Made by a program: the position numbers and the translations under genes | The notes under the pieces: generated by a model | Told to the model about the DNA's origin: nothing | Seen by the model: the letters and a program-made list of their open reading frames with translations, nothing else | The model's database searches: none | Shown: piece after piece, positions 1-5,251 of the stretch | Position numbering within the stretch: the stretch's first letter is position 1 | Layout of the letters: each line of letters begins with the position of its first letter | Assembly (NCBI GenBank): GCA_947464705.1 | Contig: CANHYD010000191.1 | Span: 1-5,251 of the forward strand | From: Verrucomicrobiota bacterium | GTDB lineage: Bacteria > Verrucomicrobiota > Verrucomicrobiia > Limisphaerales > UBA9464 | Length of the DNA: 5,251 bases | Direction: 5' to 3'

Positions 1-1643
1 ATGACGCGGCGCAGTAGGCCCTTGAGACTGGAGTGATCCAAGGCGGCCAGCGATCGGATGGCCTCTTCCTTGTAGCTCTCCAGCAGGTGACGGCAACGCT
101 CGTCGGCCTTGAGTTCTGCGTAAAGCGCTTCGACTTCCGCGGAATTGGGCTGGATTTCGCGTCGCCACAGGCGGTCGAGAAAATCCCGATTCTCGCCATT
201 GGCCCGCTCCCGCGCGACCGCCAGTAGGAGGCTGGGGCGTTGGCCGGTGATGTCGTTCGTCTCACCGCTGGCCCCGAGGTCGTTCAGGTCGTCGCGGATC
301 TGGTAGGCGATGCCCAATGCCCGGCTGTAGGCGCCCAAGACCTCATCACAGTCCTCATGCTTGCCGGCGTAAATGGCACCCAGTCGGAGGGCGACCTCGA
401 AGGCGGGGGCTGTCTTCTGGCGGAAGATGTTGACCACCTGCAGCGGCGTCAGGACACCGGGTTTGCGGGTCCACATCAGCTCGGCACCCTGACCGCGGCA
501 CAACTCGCGTTGGCCCTCGGCCGCCACACGAAGCATCTCGGCCTTGGCCTCGGGGCTGGCCTTGCAGGCGGCCAAAAGACGGTAGCCTTCTCCGATGAGC
601 AAGTCTCCGACATTGAGGGCGACGGCCACACCGTGTTCTTCGTGCAACGTTTTTTCTCCGTAACGGAGACTGTCGTTGTCTTCGATGTCGTCGTGAATGA
701 GCGAGGCCTTGTGGAAGCATTCGACCGCCACGGCCACCTTGCGGAGGTCCTCGGGCATGGCGGCATCGGGCTTGCCGCTCAAGGCCTGGTAGGCCGACAC
801 GGTGAGGAAGGGACGCCAGCGCTTGCCGGCGCGCATCAGCCAGTCGCGGGCGATGACTTCGGTCTCGCCCTGGGCGGGCCCGAGAATCATTTCCATCGAG
901 GCTGGGGTGAACCAGAAGTCCACCTCGTCCCGCAATTGCCCCAGGTCCAGGCGGCGGGTGCGGTCATCGGCGGTGAGGTGGATGTATTCCCAGACCCAAT
1001 CGAGATCGACGTTGGTGTCGATGCAGTCGTCCTGAAGCAACGGCACAGCCACGCCGGGAACGGCCGCGGCTTCCATGTAGGGGAAAGCCCGTTCGAGAAC
1101 GCTCAGACAGCTGACACCGACGATGGCCTCGATTTTGCCCGTCTGGATCAGGCTCATGACGATGGCCGAGCCTTCGGCCACCAGCACTGCGTATCCGAGC
1201 TTCTCGGCTTCGATCGTCAGGTCTTGGATGGAACACAGGCCGCACTGCTTGCACAGCAGTCCGAATTCATCGAAGGGGGCCGGGCACTTGGCTTCGACCC
1301 GAAGGCATTTGGGCAAGAGCAGCAGTCGGCGCTCGAAGGGAACGCCCGCCAGTTGCTCACGCCACATCTCGTTGTTGAGCAGCACCCCGATGAAGTCCCG
1401 GAAGATCGGCTCGCAGCGCAATTGGGCGACGATACGGTCGGCGTGGACCTTGAGGTCGGCGGCCGGTAACGGCGGGACCGGATTGAACTCCGCCACGTAG
1501 TTCCGCACGGCCTGCAGAATGTGCTGCCGCTGGACCAGGGTGGGCGGGATGTTCTTCTTGGTCGGCCGCCACTGTTGTTGCGGCACGAGACGCGGCAGGC
1601 CAACCGGGGAGGAGGCGACGAACTGGATGGGCGAGGCGCTCAT
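1..1643 (-). CDS. DUF116 domain fused to trans-polyprenyl diphosphate synthase (C-terminus cut by window edge)
   Basis: One uninterrupted frame of 547 codons runs from ATG at 1643-1641 to the window edge without a stop. Residues about 105-210 look like DUF116: a LLLLPKCLR segment followed by C113, C120, C131, C134, C137 and C179, the last in a GVSC motif; the cluster suggests an Fe-S or metal site. Residues about 255-547 are an all-alpha trans-prenyltransferase, which condenses isopentenyl diphosphate onto an allylic diphosphate. Its hallmarks are GKRWRP (273-278), the first aspartate motif HDDIED (D318, D319, D322), RYGEKTLH (327-334), GQ (384-385), KT (410-411) and the second aspartate motif DDLND (451-455). 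The small residues A313 and S314 just before the first motif suggest a product longer than C15. About 290 residues of the synthase domain are visible, close to the family's usual length, so probably only a few codons are missing. The start overlaps the radical SAM stop by four bases (ATGA). The prenyl synthase call is firm, the DUF116 call good; the role of the fusion is unknown. Confidence 0.9.
   Translation of the reverse strand, partial: MSASPIQFVASSPVGLPRLVPQQQWRPTKKNIPPTLVQRQHILQAVRNYVAEFNPVPPLPAADLKVHADRIVAQLRCEPIFRDFIGVLLNNEMWREQLAGVPFERRLLLLPKCLRVEAKCPAPFDEFGLLCKQCGLCSIQDLTIEAEKLGYAVLVAEGSAIVMSLIQTGKIEAIVGVSCLSVLERAFPYMEAAAVPGVAVPLLQDDCIDTNVDLDWVWEYIHLTADDRTRRLDLGQLRDEVDFWFTPASMEMILGPAQGETEVIARDWLMRAGKRWRPFLTVSAYQALSGKPDAAMPEDLRKVAVAVECFHKASLIHDDIEDNDSLRYGEKTLHEEHGVAVALNVGDLLIGEGYRLLAACKASPEAKAEMLRVAAEGQRELCRGQGAELMWTRKPGVLTPLQVVNIFRQKTAPAFEVALRLGAIYAGKHEDCDEVLGAYSRALGIAYQIRDDLNDLGASGETNDITGQRPSLLLAVARERANGENRDFLDRLWRREIQPNSAEVEALYAELKADERCRHLLESYKEEAIRSLAALDHSSLKGLLRRV
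1640..1643 (-). other. ATGA stop/start overlap, radical SAM gene to DUF116-prenyl synthase gene
   Basis: The radical SAM stop TGA (1642-1640) overlaps the ATG of the fusion gene (1643-1641). The upstream bases on the minus strand are pyrimidine-rich, with CTCC and TCCTC, and contain no ribosome binding site, so translation of the two proteins is likely coupled. This ties the radical enzyme directly to the isoprenoid synthase. Confidence 0.85.
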
Positions 1644-2935
1644 GGTGCTGAAGAGGACGTTTGAGGAGTCTTAGAGGATGGCGGGGTGGCCGCAAGCCGT
1701 TGCTGCAGCTGTCGCGCCTTTCCGGCGGCGTCGTGGGCGACGTTCTGGTAGGCCCCGAAATCCGAGAACCAATACTTCTTGGAGAGTCGATACATCCAGT
1801 GCTTCTCAGGCACCTCTTCACCCGGAAGCCACTGGCTGAAGCGCGGTGTCATGGCCTCGAGCTCCGCCATGGCGGTGCCCCGAAGGGTCGTGTCGCGGGC
1901 GCCGTGTTTGACGACCAGTTCCTTGACCAGATCCGGACGCTCCAAGACGACGCAGCCTCGGGTTTCACGGGCGCTGAGTTCCCGGAAATCCCGGAGGAAT
2001 TCCGAATCGCGCATCGTGACGTAGATCCCGCGGGGATCGCGGATGTCTTCTTTGGCGAACTGAATGATGGGGCAGGGTTCGATGCCACCGGTGGGCCCCA
2101 CGTGATGGCTGATGCCCGTGCTCATGGGGCAGAGGGCCTGACCGCGGTGATCGTAGTAGGCATCGATGATGGCGATGGGCACCTTGGCCCGCATTTCCAC
2201 CACGAATTTGCGGACTTCCACCAATTGCTCGGGGCGCAGCGCCAATGCCGGGTTCATCTTGGGGCCGACCGGACGGTAGGTGTGGTACCAGACGTAGTGC
2301 ACCCCGCGTTGGATCAACTCGCGGAGCCAAGACTCGGTGAGCAGTTCGCTGATGTTGGTTTGGCAGACGCTGGTGGCGACGCCCGTGAGGAGTCCGGCCT
2401 TCAGGCACTGGTCGAGACCACGCAAGGTGCGGTTGAGAACGTCTTTGTTGCCTCGTCGCTCATCGCTGGTGATCTCGCGTCCCTCGATGGAGATCAGTGG
2501 GGTGACATTGCCCAGCTCCTTGAGACGTTGGGCCACTTTCTCGGTGATGAACTGGCCATTGGTGAAGACCTGAAAGTAGCAGTCCGGATGCTCTGCCAGC
2601 AACTCGAGCAACTGCGGGTGCATGAAGGGTTCGCCGCCGAGGATGCCGAAGAAGGCATTCCCGTGGGCCTTGGCTTCCCGGATGGTGCGGCTGAGCGTCT
2701 CGAGGTCGATTTCGGTCCGTTCGGCGGCCACGTCGACCCAGCATCCCTGGCAGCGGAGGTTGCAGGTGTTGAGGATCGACAGGTACAGGAACGGCGGGAA
2801 GTACTCGCCCCGTTGGATCCGGCTCTTGAATTTCTCGACCGACACCAGGCCCTTCACGCCGAAGTTCCAGGCGAACTTGGTGATGCAGCGGAAATCGGCG
2901 CTGCGGAGGGTTCGGAAAACGAGGGAGGGCAGCAT
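1640..2935 (-). CDS. radical SAM enzyme with twitch/SPASM-like C-terminal cysteines
   Basis: This 431-residue protein carries the canonical radical SAM motif CNLRCQGC (C58, C62, C65), which binds the [4Fe-4S] cluster that cleaves S-adenosylmethionine to a 5'-deoxyadenosyl radical. The SAM-binding GGEP motif is at 100-103, and later barrel strands include FTNG (124-127) and LISIEG (147-152). After the barrel, C269 and C288 fit the CX(9-15)GX4C pattern that opens SPASM/twitch domains (C269, G283, C288), and C328 could be a further ligand, so one auxiliary cluster is plausible. A full SPASM set of seven cysteines is absent. There is no cobalamin-binding DxHxxG motif. The last 25 residues are low-complexity, rich in Ala, Pro, Ser and Thr. 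The start ATG (2935-2933) lies six bases after the ferredoxin stop, and the gene ends overlapping the next start. The barrel loosely resembles HpnH-type and SPASM peptide-modifying enzymes; the substrate cannot be read from the sequence, but the prenyl synthase neighbour favours an isoprenoid or lipid. Confidence 0.92.
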   Translation of the reverse strand: MLPSLVFRTLRSADFRCITKFAWNFGVKGLVSVEKFKSRIQRGEYFPPFLYLSILNTCNLRCQGCWVDVAAERTEIDLETLSRTIREAKAHGNAFFGILGGEPFMHPQLLELLAEHPDCYFQVFTNGQFITEKVAQRLKELGNVTPLISIEGREITSDERRGNKDVLNRTLRGLDQCLKAGLLTGVATSVCQTNISELLTESWLRELIQRGVHYVWYHTYRPVGPKMNPALALRPEQLVEVRKFVVEMRAKVPIAIIDAYYDHRGQALCPMSTGISHHVGPTGGIEPCPIIQFAKEDIRDPRGIYVTMRDSEFLRDFRELSARETRGCVVLERPDLVKELVVKHGARDTTLRGTAMAELEAMTPRFSQWLPGEEVPEKHWMYRLSKKYWFSDFGAYQNVAHDAAGKARQLQQRLAATPPSSKTPQTSSSAP

Positions 2936-2941
2936 AAGGAG

Positions 2942-3787
2942 TCAGGCGGTTTGCGGGGGCTGGGCTGCCAGAGCGGCCTCGGCCTTGGCGGCCGCCTCTG
3001 CGGCTTTCCGGGAGATCTCCTCGGGCGAGGGCAGGCTCATGAGGACCTCGGGGGGGATGTCTCCGGCCAGAGCGGCTAGCTTGGTGAGGCACTTCTGGCG
3101 TTCGGCCAAGGCCTTGTCCGAGTCACGCTCCTTACCAAAACGGCTGCGGGCCCGCTCGCTGCGGTCGCGCAGGAGCGAGTAAACATCGCCACCCAACAGG
3201 GCGGAGATGTCGATTTTCATCTTCTCCCGGTTGAGGTCCGAATCGCTCACCACATCGCCATTGATGGGTCCCGCCTTGTACTTGGGGAACATGATCGCGG
3301 CCTCGGGGCAGACCCGCGAACAGGCCGGGCAGTTGGTCTTGCAGTTGTCGTTGTTCTGGACCTGGATGCGTTTGCCGTCGTCCACCCCGTAGACACCGAA
3401 GAGGCAGAAGCTCAAGCACTGCATGCAGTTGGTGCAACGGTCGTAGTCGATGACCGGAAACCACGGCCGCCAGGCGCCCGGCGTGGGTGCTGAAAACTCA
3501 GCGCGCGCAGCTTCGGCTTGGTCGGCGACGGTGGTCGGATCGAGCGAACCCCAGCGGATCTTGGCAGTGGCCTCGCCGGTCGGTGGCACCTCTTCTTGCC
3601 AGCGACCCACCACCAGGAGCGGCGTGGCGTCGGCAGGAGCCAACGGGCGTTCTGAACCCGCCCGTGTGACGGCAAACCCGCGTTCCAGCAAGGCATTCAC
3701 CGCCGCTAGGCGGGAGTCGGCATCGACGGAGACGGCGCCAGATCCCTCATACAGGACGACGCGGAGGGGAAGATCGAGAAGAGCCAT
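2942..3787 (-). CDS. 2[4Fe-4S] ferredoxin-domain protein with N- and C-terminal extensions
   Basis: A 281-residue protein with a central bacterial-type ferredoxin module. The first cluster motif is CTNCMQCLSFC (C118, C121, C124, C128) and the second is C149, C153, C156, C160 followed by Pro, with spacing CX3CX2CX3CP, so it should carry two low-potential [4Fe-4S] clusters and transfer electrons in the cytoplasm. Residues 1-110 are not ferredoxin. They begin with a strand LRVVLYEG and have an alternating beta/alpha look, reminiscent of the BPL_N/ThuA glutamine-amidotransferase-like fold, but I hold that only weakly. The C-terminal 120 residues are charged and helical, ending in an Ala/Lys/Glu-rich, probably coiled or flexible tail (258-281). 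No signal peptide or membrane segment is visible. It starts one base after the upstream stop (TGACATG) and lies immediately upstream of the radical SAM gene, which makes it a natural candidate electron donor to that enzyme. Confidence 0.9.
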   Translation of the reverse strand: MALLDLPLRVVLYEGSGAVSVDADSRLAAVNALLERGFAVTRAGSERPLAPADATPLLVVGRWQEEVPPTGEATAKIRWGSLDPTTVADQAEAARAEFSAPTPGAWRPWFPVIDYDRCTNCMQCLSFCLFGVYGVDDGKRIQVQNNDNCKTNCPACSRVCPEAAIMFPKYKAGPINGDVVSDSDLNREKMKIDISALLGGDVYSLLRDRSERARSRFGKERDSDKALAERQKCLTKLAALAGDIPPEVLMSLPSPEEISRKAAEAAAKAEAALAAQPPQTA

Positions 3788-3791
3788 GTCA
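3785..3791 (-). other. TGACATG junction, HdrA-like gene to ferredoxin gene
   Basis: On the minus strand the stop TGA (3791-3789) is followed by a single C and then the ferredoxin ATG (3787-3785). No Shine-Dalgarno-like sequence precedes the ATG, so coupled translation is likely. The spacing supports a single transcript. Confidence 0.85.
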
Positions 3792-4217
3792 GGGTTGGTT
3801 TGCGGTTGGGGCGGCCGACGAAACGGGTGCGTCGGCGAGGGTCACCTTGCCTTCGGGGAGATTGGGCCGCAATTCGGCAGAAAAGAGCGAGGCGAGGACC
3901 TCGTTGGCCGATTGATTGCGCATGTTGAGCACTTCAGTGGCTCCCAGCGGCAGCGGCGCGTTGGCGGCGGCGAAGAGCCATTTGAGAGCGCGTGGAAAGC
4001 AGGCGGCGATTTTCACCGGACCGGCGCTGGCCAAACGTTTGAGTGATGGATCCCGCCGAGCGGACAATTCGCACAAGTCGGGGACCGCTTCGAAGGGCAG
4101 GTTGCTCTCGCAGAGTTTTTTCAGCACCGCGGCCTTCACCTCGGGAGAGACGACCTGGGCGTACTGGCAATGGCAGTACAGCAACGCGGGCTGGGGACCG
4201 GGGGTAGACTGGCTCAT
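3789..4217 (-). CDS. small HdrA N-terminal-domain-like iron-sulfur protein
   Basis: A 142-residue protein starting at ATG 4217-4215. The frame stays open 33 codons further upstream, but that extension lies inside the GTPase gene and is Arg/Pro/His-rich shadow sequence, while this ATG gives the same 4-base ATGA overlap seen elsewhere in the cluster. The body resembles the N-terminal domain of heterodisulfide reductase subunit A: LLYCHCQYA gives a C-x-C pair (C15, C17), C49 sits mid-domain after a strand (residues 42-49), and KIAACFPRALKWLF (C73) matches the AACSPR-type motif of HdrA. These cysteines probably bind one [4Fe-4S] cluster; C36 is an additional cysteine. The FAD/thioredoxin-reductase-like and ferredoxin domains of real HdrA are absent, so this is a stand-alone module. 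It stands between the GTPase and the ferredoxin, which suggests electron transfer or cluster handling for the radical SAM step. The C-terminal 25 residues are low-complexity. That it is a gene is nearly certain; the HdrA relation is recognition by motif only. Confidence 0.82.
   Translation of the reverse strand: MSQSTPGPQPALLYCHCQYAQVVSPEVKAAVLKKLCESNLPFEAVPDLCELSARRDPSLKRLASAGPVKIAACFPRALKWLFAAANAPLPLGATEVLNMRNQSANEVLASLFSAELRPNLPEGKVTLADAPVSSAAPTANQP
4214..4217 (-). other. ATGA stop/start overlap, GTPase to HdrA-like gene
   Basis: The GTPase stop TGA (4216-4214) and the ATG of the HdrA-like gene (4217-4215) share bases, giving ATGA on the minus strand. No AGGAGG-like ribosome binding site is seen in the roughly 20 bases before this ATG, so initiation is probably by re-initiation or coupling with the upstream gene. 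This overlap is also the main argument for choosing this start over the longer open frame. Confidence 0.85.
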
Positions 4218-5251
4218 GCGGCTACGGTGTCGAAATGGGTGTCGCGGTGGGTGGGCGTGGGGCGTCCGGGGCGGAACTGTTCGGCGTGTTCGAGTCGTGC
4301 CGAAAGCCCTGGCCAACGCTGCGGCAGGGCGGCGATGGCGGCCTCGACGGCGGTCCGCAAGGTGGCGGGATCGGCCTCGACGCGCAGATTGAGAATGAGT
4401 TGGCCCGACTCGGCGGGGCCATCGAGGGTCAGGCTCAGTTCGGGGACAAAATCGCTGCGGACGAGACTGACGGCGGCGATGTCTCCCAGGCCGGCATCCG
4501 GATTGAAGGTCATCTTCAGGTGGGCGATCTCGGCCTCACCCAGACGGCTGCGCAAATCCTCGGCCAAGGATTTGAGCAGGACATTGGCATCGAAGGATGG
4601 TCCCTGGATGACCACCGTGGCGTTGAGCCATCCGAGCAGCGCTTCTCCCTCGGCATAGAGGTCGTAATCGACGGCCATGGCCGGGCGGAGCAGAGGGACC
4701 AGGGTTTGGAGGCGCTGGAACCAGGCCTCGACGCCAGTTCCGGTCCGGACGGAAACTGACAGCAGTTCTTTACCGGGAAACGCTTCACCCAAGGCCGACT
4801 TCAAGCGGGCCAGCCGGGCCTCGTCGAGAAGGTCGCTCTTCGTAATGACCAGCAGATCGGCCTCCTCGGCTTGCTTCTTCCAGATGTAGAGGACCTTGTC
4901 CGAGAACTTCCGGCCCGGCACCAGTCCCAGGACCTGTTCAGCCCGCACCGGATCAACCAGCACGCTCAACGGGGCGATCTGGAAGCGATCGCCGTACATG
5001 CGGCGTAGCGGGTAGGTGACTGTGGCCACCAGGTCGGTGCAACTGCCGACCGGCTCGGCGATGAAGGCATCGGGCCGAGTGGCATCGTCGAGTTTCTGCG
5101 CGGCATCGACCAGTGAATTGAAGCGGCAGCAGAAGCACCCTCCGGCGATCTCTTCGGTGGCGAACCCGCGAGCCCGCAGCATGGCAGTGTCGACCAGTTC
5201 GCTGCCCTGATCGTTGGTAATGAGTCCCACTCGAAGCCCTTGCTGGACCAA
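4214..5251 (-). CDS. CobW/P47K-family GTPase, putative metal chaperone (N-terminus cut by window edge)
   Basis: The visible 345 codons lack the beginning of the gene. The first codon in the window is TTG and is taken as internal, because the P-loop GxxGxGKT that must precede LRVGLITNDQG is not present. Numbered from the window edge, NDQGSELVD (13-21) corresponds to the NDFGE-like segment after the first helix, GGCFCC (37-42) is the family's CxCC metal-binding motif (C39, C41, C42), EPVGSCTD (66-73) sits at the Walker B/switch II position, and TKSD (137-140) is a variant of the NKxD guanine-specificity motif. From about residue 190 there is a C-terminal domain of about 150 residues. COG0523 proteins use GTP hydrolysis to hand Zn, Co or other metals to client proteins; the client here is unknown. 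As first visible gene of the run, overlapping the HdrA-like gene by four bases, it may serve metallocentre assembly for the cluster. Family confidence is high, metal and client unknown. Confidence 0.9.
   Translation of the reverse strand: MVQQGLRVGLITNDQGSELVDTAMLRARGFATEEIAGGCFCCRFNSLVDAAQKLDDATRPDAFIAEPVGSCTDLVATVTYPLRRMYGDRFQIAPLSVLVDPVRAEQVLGLVPGRKFSDKVLYIWKKQAEEADLLVITKSDLLDEARLARLKSALGEAFPGKELLSVSVRTGTGVEAWFQRLQTLVPLLRPAMAVDYDLYAEGEALLGWLNATVVIQGPSFDANVLLKSLAEDLRSRLGEAEIAHLKMTFNPDAGLGDIAAVSLVRSDFVPELSLTLDGPAESGQLILNLRVEADPATLRTAVEAAIAALPQRWPGLSARLEHAEQFRPGRPTPTHRDTHFDTVAA

Noticed and set aside
240..1469. Plus-strand open frame of 409 codons
   Set aside because: It lies antisense to the DUF116-prenyl synthase gene. 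The minus-strand frame has clear DDxxD and other family motifs, while this product has no recognisable domain. Long antisense open frames are common in GC-rich genes with biased third codon positions.
1357..1821. Minus-strand open frame of 154 codons across the radical SAM/DUF116 junction
   Set aside because: It is out of frame with both well-supported genes and its Arg/Pro/Ser-rich composition is typical of a shadow frame.
1640..2935. Assignment of the radical SAM gene as hopanoid HpnH
   Set aside because: The barrel start is loosely similar, but the extra C-terminal cysteines and the absence of hopanoid genes such as squalene-hopene cyclase nearby do not support that name.
1640..2935. Cobalamin-dependent radical SAM methylase, suggested by the CobW-type neighbour
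   Set aside because: No B12-binding DxHxxG domain is present and the N-terminal region before the CxxxCxxC motif is too short to hold one.
1661..3079. Plus-strand open frame of 472 codons
   Set aside because: It is antisense to the radical SAM gene and the end of the ferredoxin gene, with a Gly/Asp/Leu-rich product lacking motifs, so it is a shadow frame.
4161..4179. Inverted repeat GTACTG-7 bases-CAGTAC that could be an operator or hairpin
   Set aside because: It falls exactly on the codons for Tyr-Cys-His-Cys-Gln-Tyr in the conserved CxC motif, so the symmetry is explained by the protein sequence, and the stem is only six base pairs inside a gene.
4218..4316. N-terminal extension of 33 codons on the HdrA-like gene
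   Set aside because: The added segment is Arg/Pro/His-rich and fully inside the GTPase coding region. The ATG at 4217 gives the tight ATGA overlap and begins just before the conserved CxC strand.

Overview
The window reads as one tightly packed gene cluster in which every supported gene lies on the minus strand, so transcription runs from about 5251 down to 1. The DNA is GC-rich, almost wholly coding, and has no intergenic stretch longer than a few bases. I see no RNA genes, mobile elements, CRISPR arrays, promoters or terminators. The organism is probably a high-GC bacterium. The gene styles (P47K-type CobW GTPase, radical SAM enzyme, and a DUF116-prenyl synthase fusion) make me think of the PVC group (Verrucomicrobiota or Planctomycetota) or another environmental lineage, but that is a weak inference from gene content, not from a marker gene.

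Layout in transcription order: (1) 5251-4214, a CobW/P47K-family GTPase whose N-terminal P-loop lies beyond the window; (2) 4217-3789, a 142-residue protein resembling the stand-alone N-terminal iron-sulfur domain of heterodisulfide reductase subunit A (HdrA); (3) 3787-2942, a 281-residue protein with a two-cluster [4Fe-4S] ferredoxin module; (4) 2935-1640, a 431-residue radical SAM enzyme with extra C-terminal cysteines resembling a SPASM/twitch auxiliary-cluster motif; (5) 1643-1, a fusion of a cysteine-rich DUF116 domain to a trans-polyprenyl diphosphate synthase with both aspartate-rich motifs, cut off by the window near its natural end. Genes 1/2 and 4/5 share the 4-base overlap ATGA. Genes 2/3 are separated by one base and genes 3/4 by six, so the five are very probably one operon with coupled translation.

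How they may work together (inference): the prenyl synthase domain would make an isoprenoid diphosphate. The radical SAM enzyme would carry out a difficult radical step, possibly on that isoprenoid or a lipid derived from it. The ferredoxin and HdrA-like protein would supply electrons, and the GTPase could deliver metal or help assemble a metallocentre. I cannot name the product. The combination of five genes, four of them with clear metal-binding cysteine motifs, around an isoprenoid synthase looks like a dedicated and possibly uncharacterised isoprenoid or lipid modification pathway.
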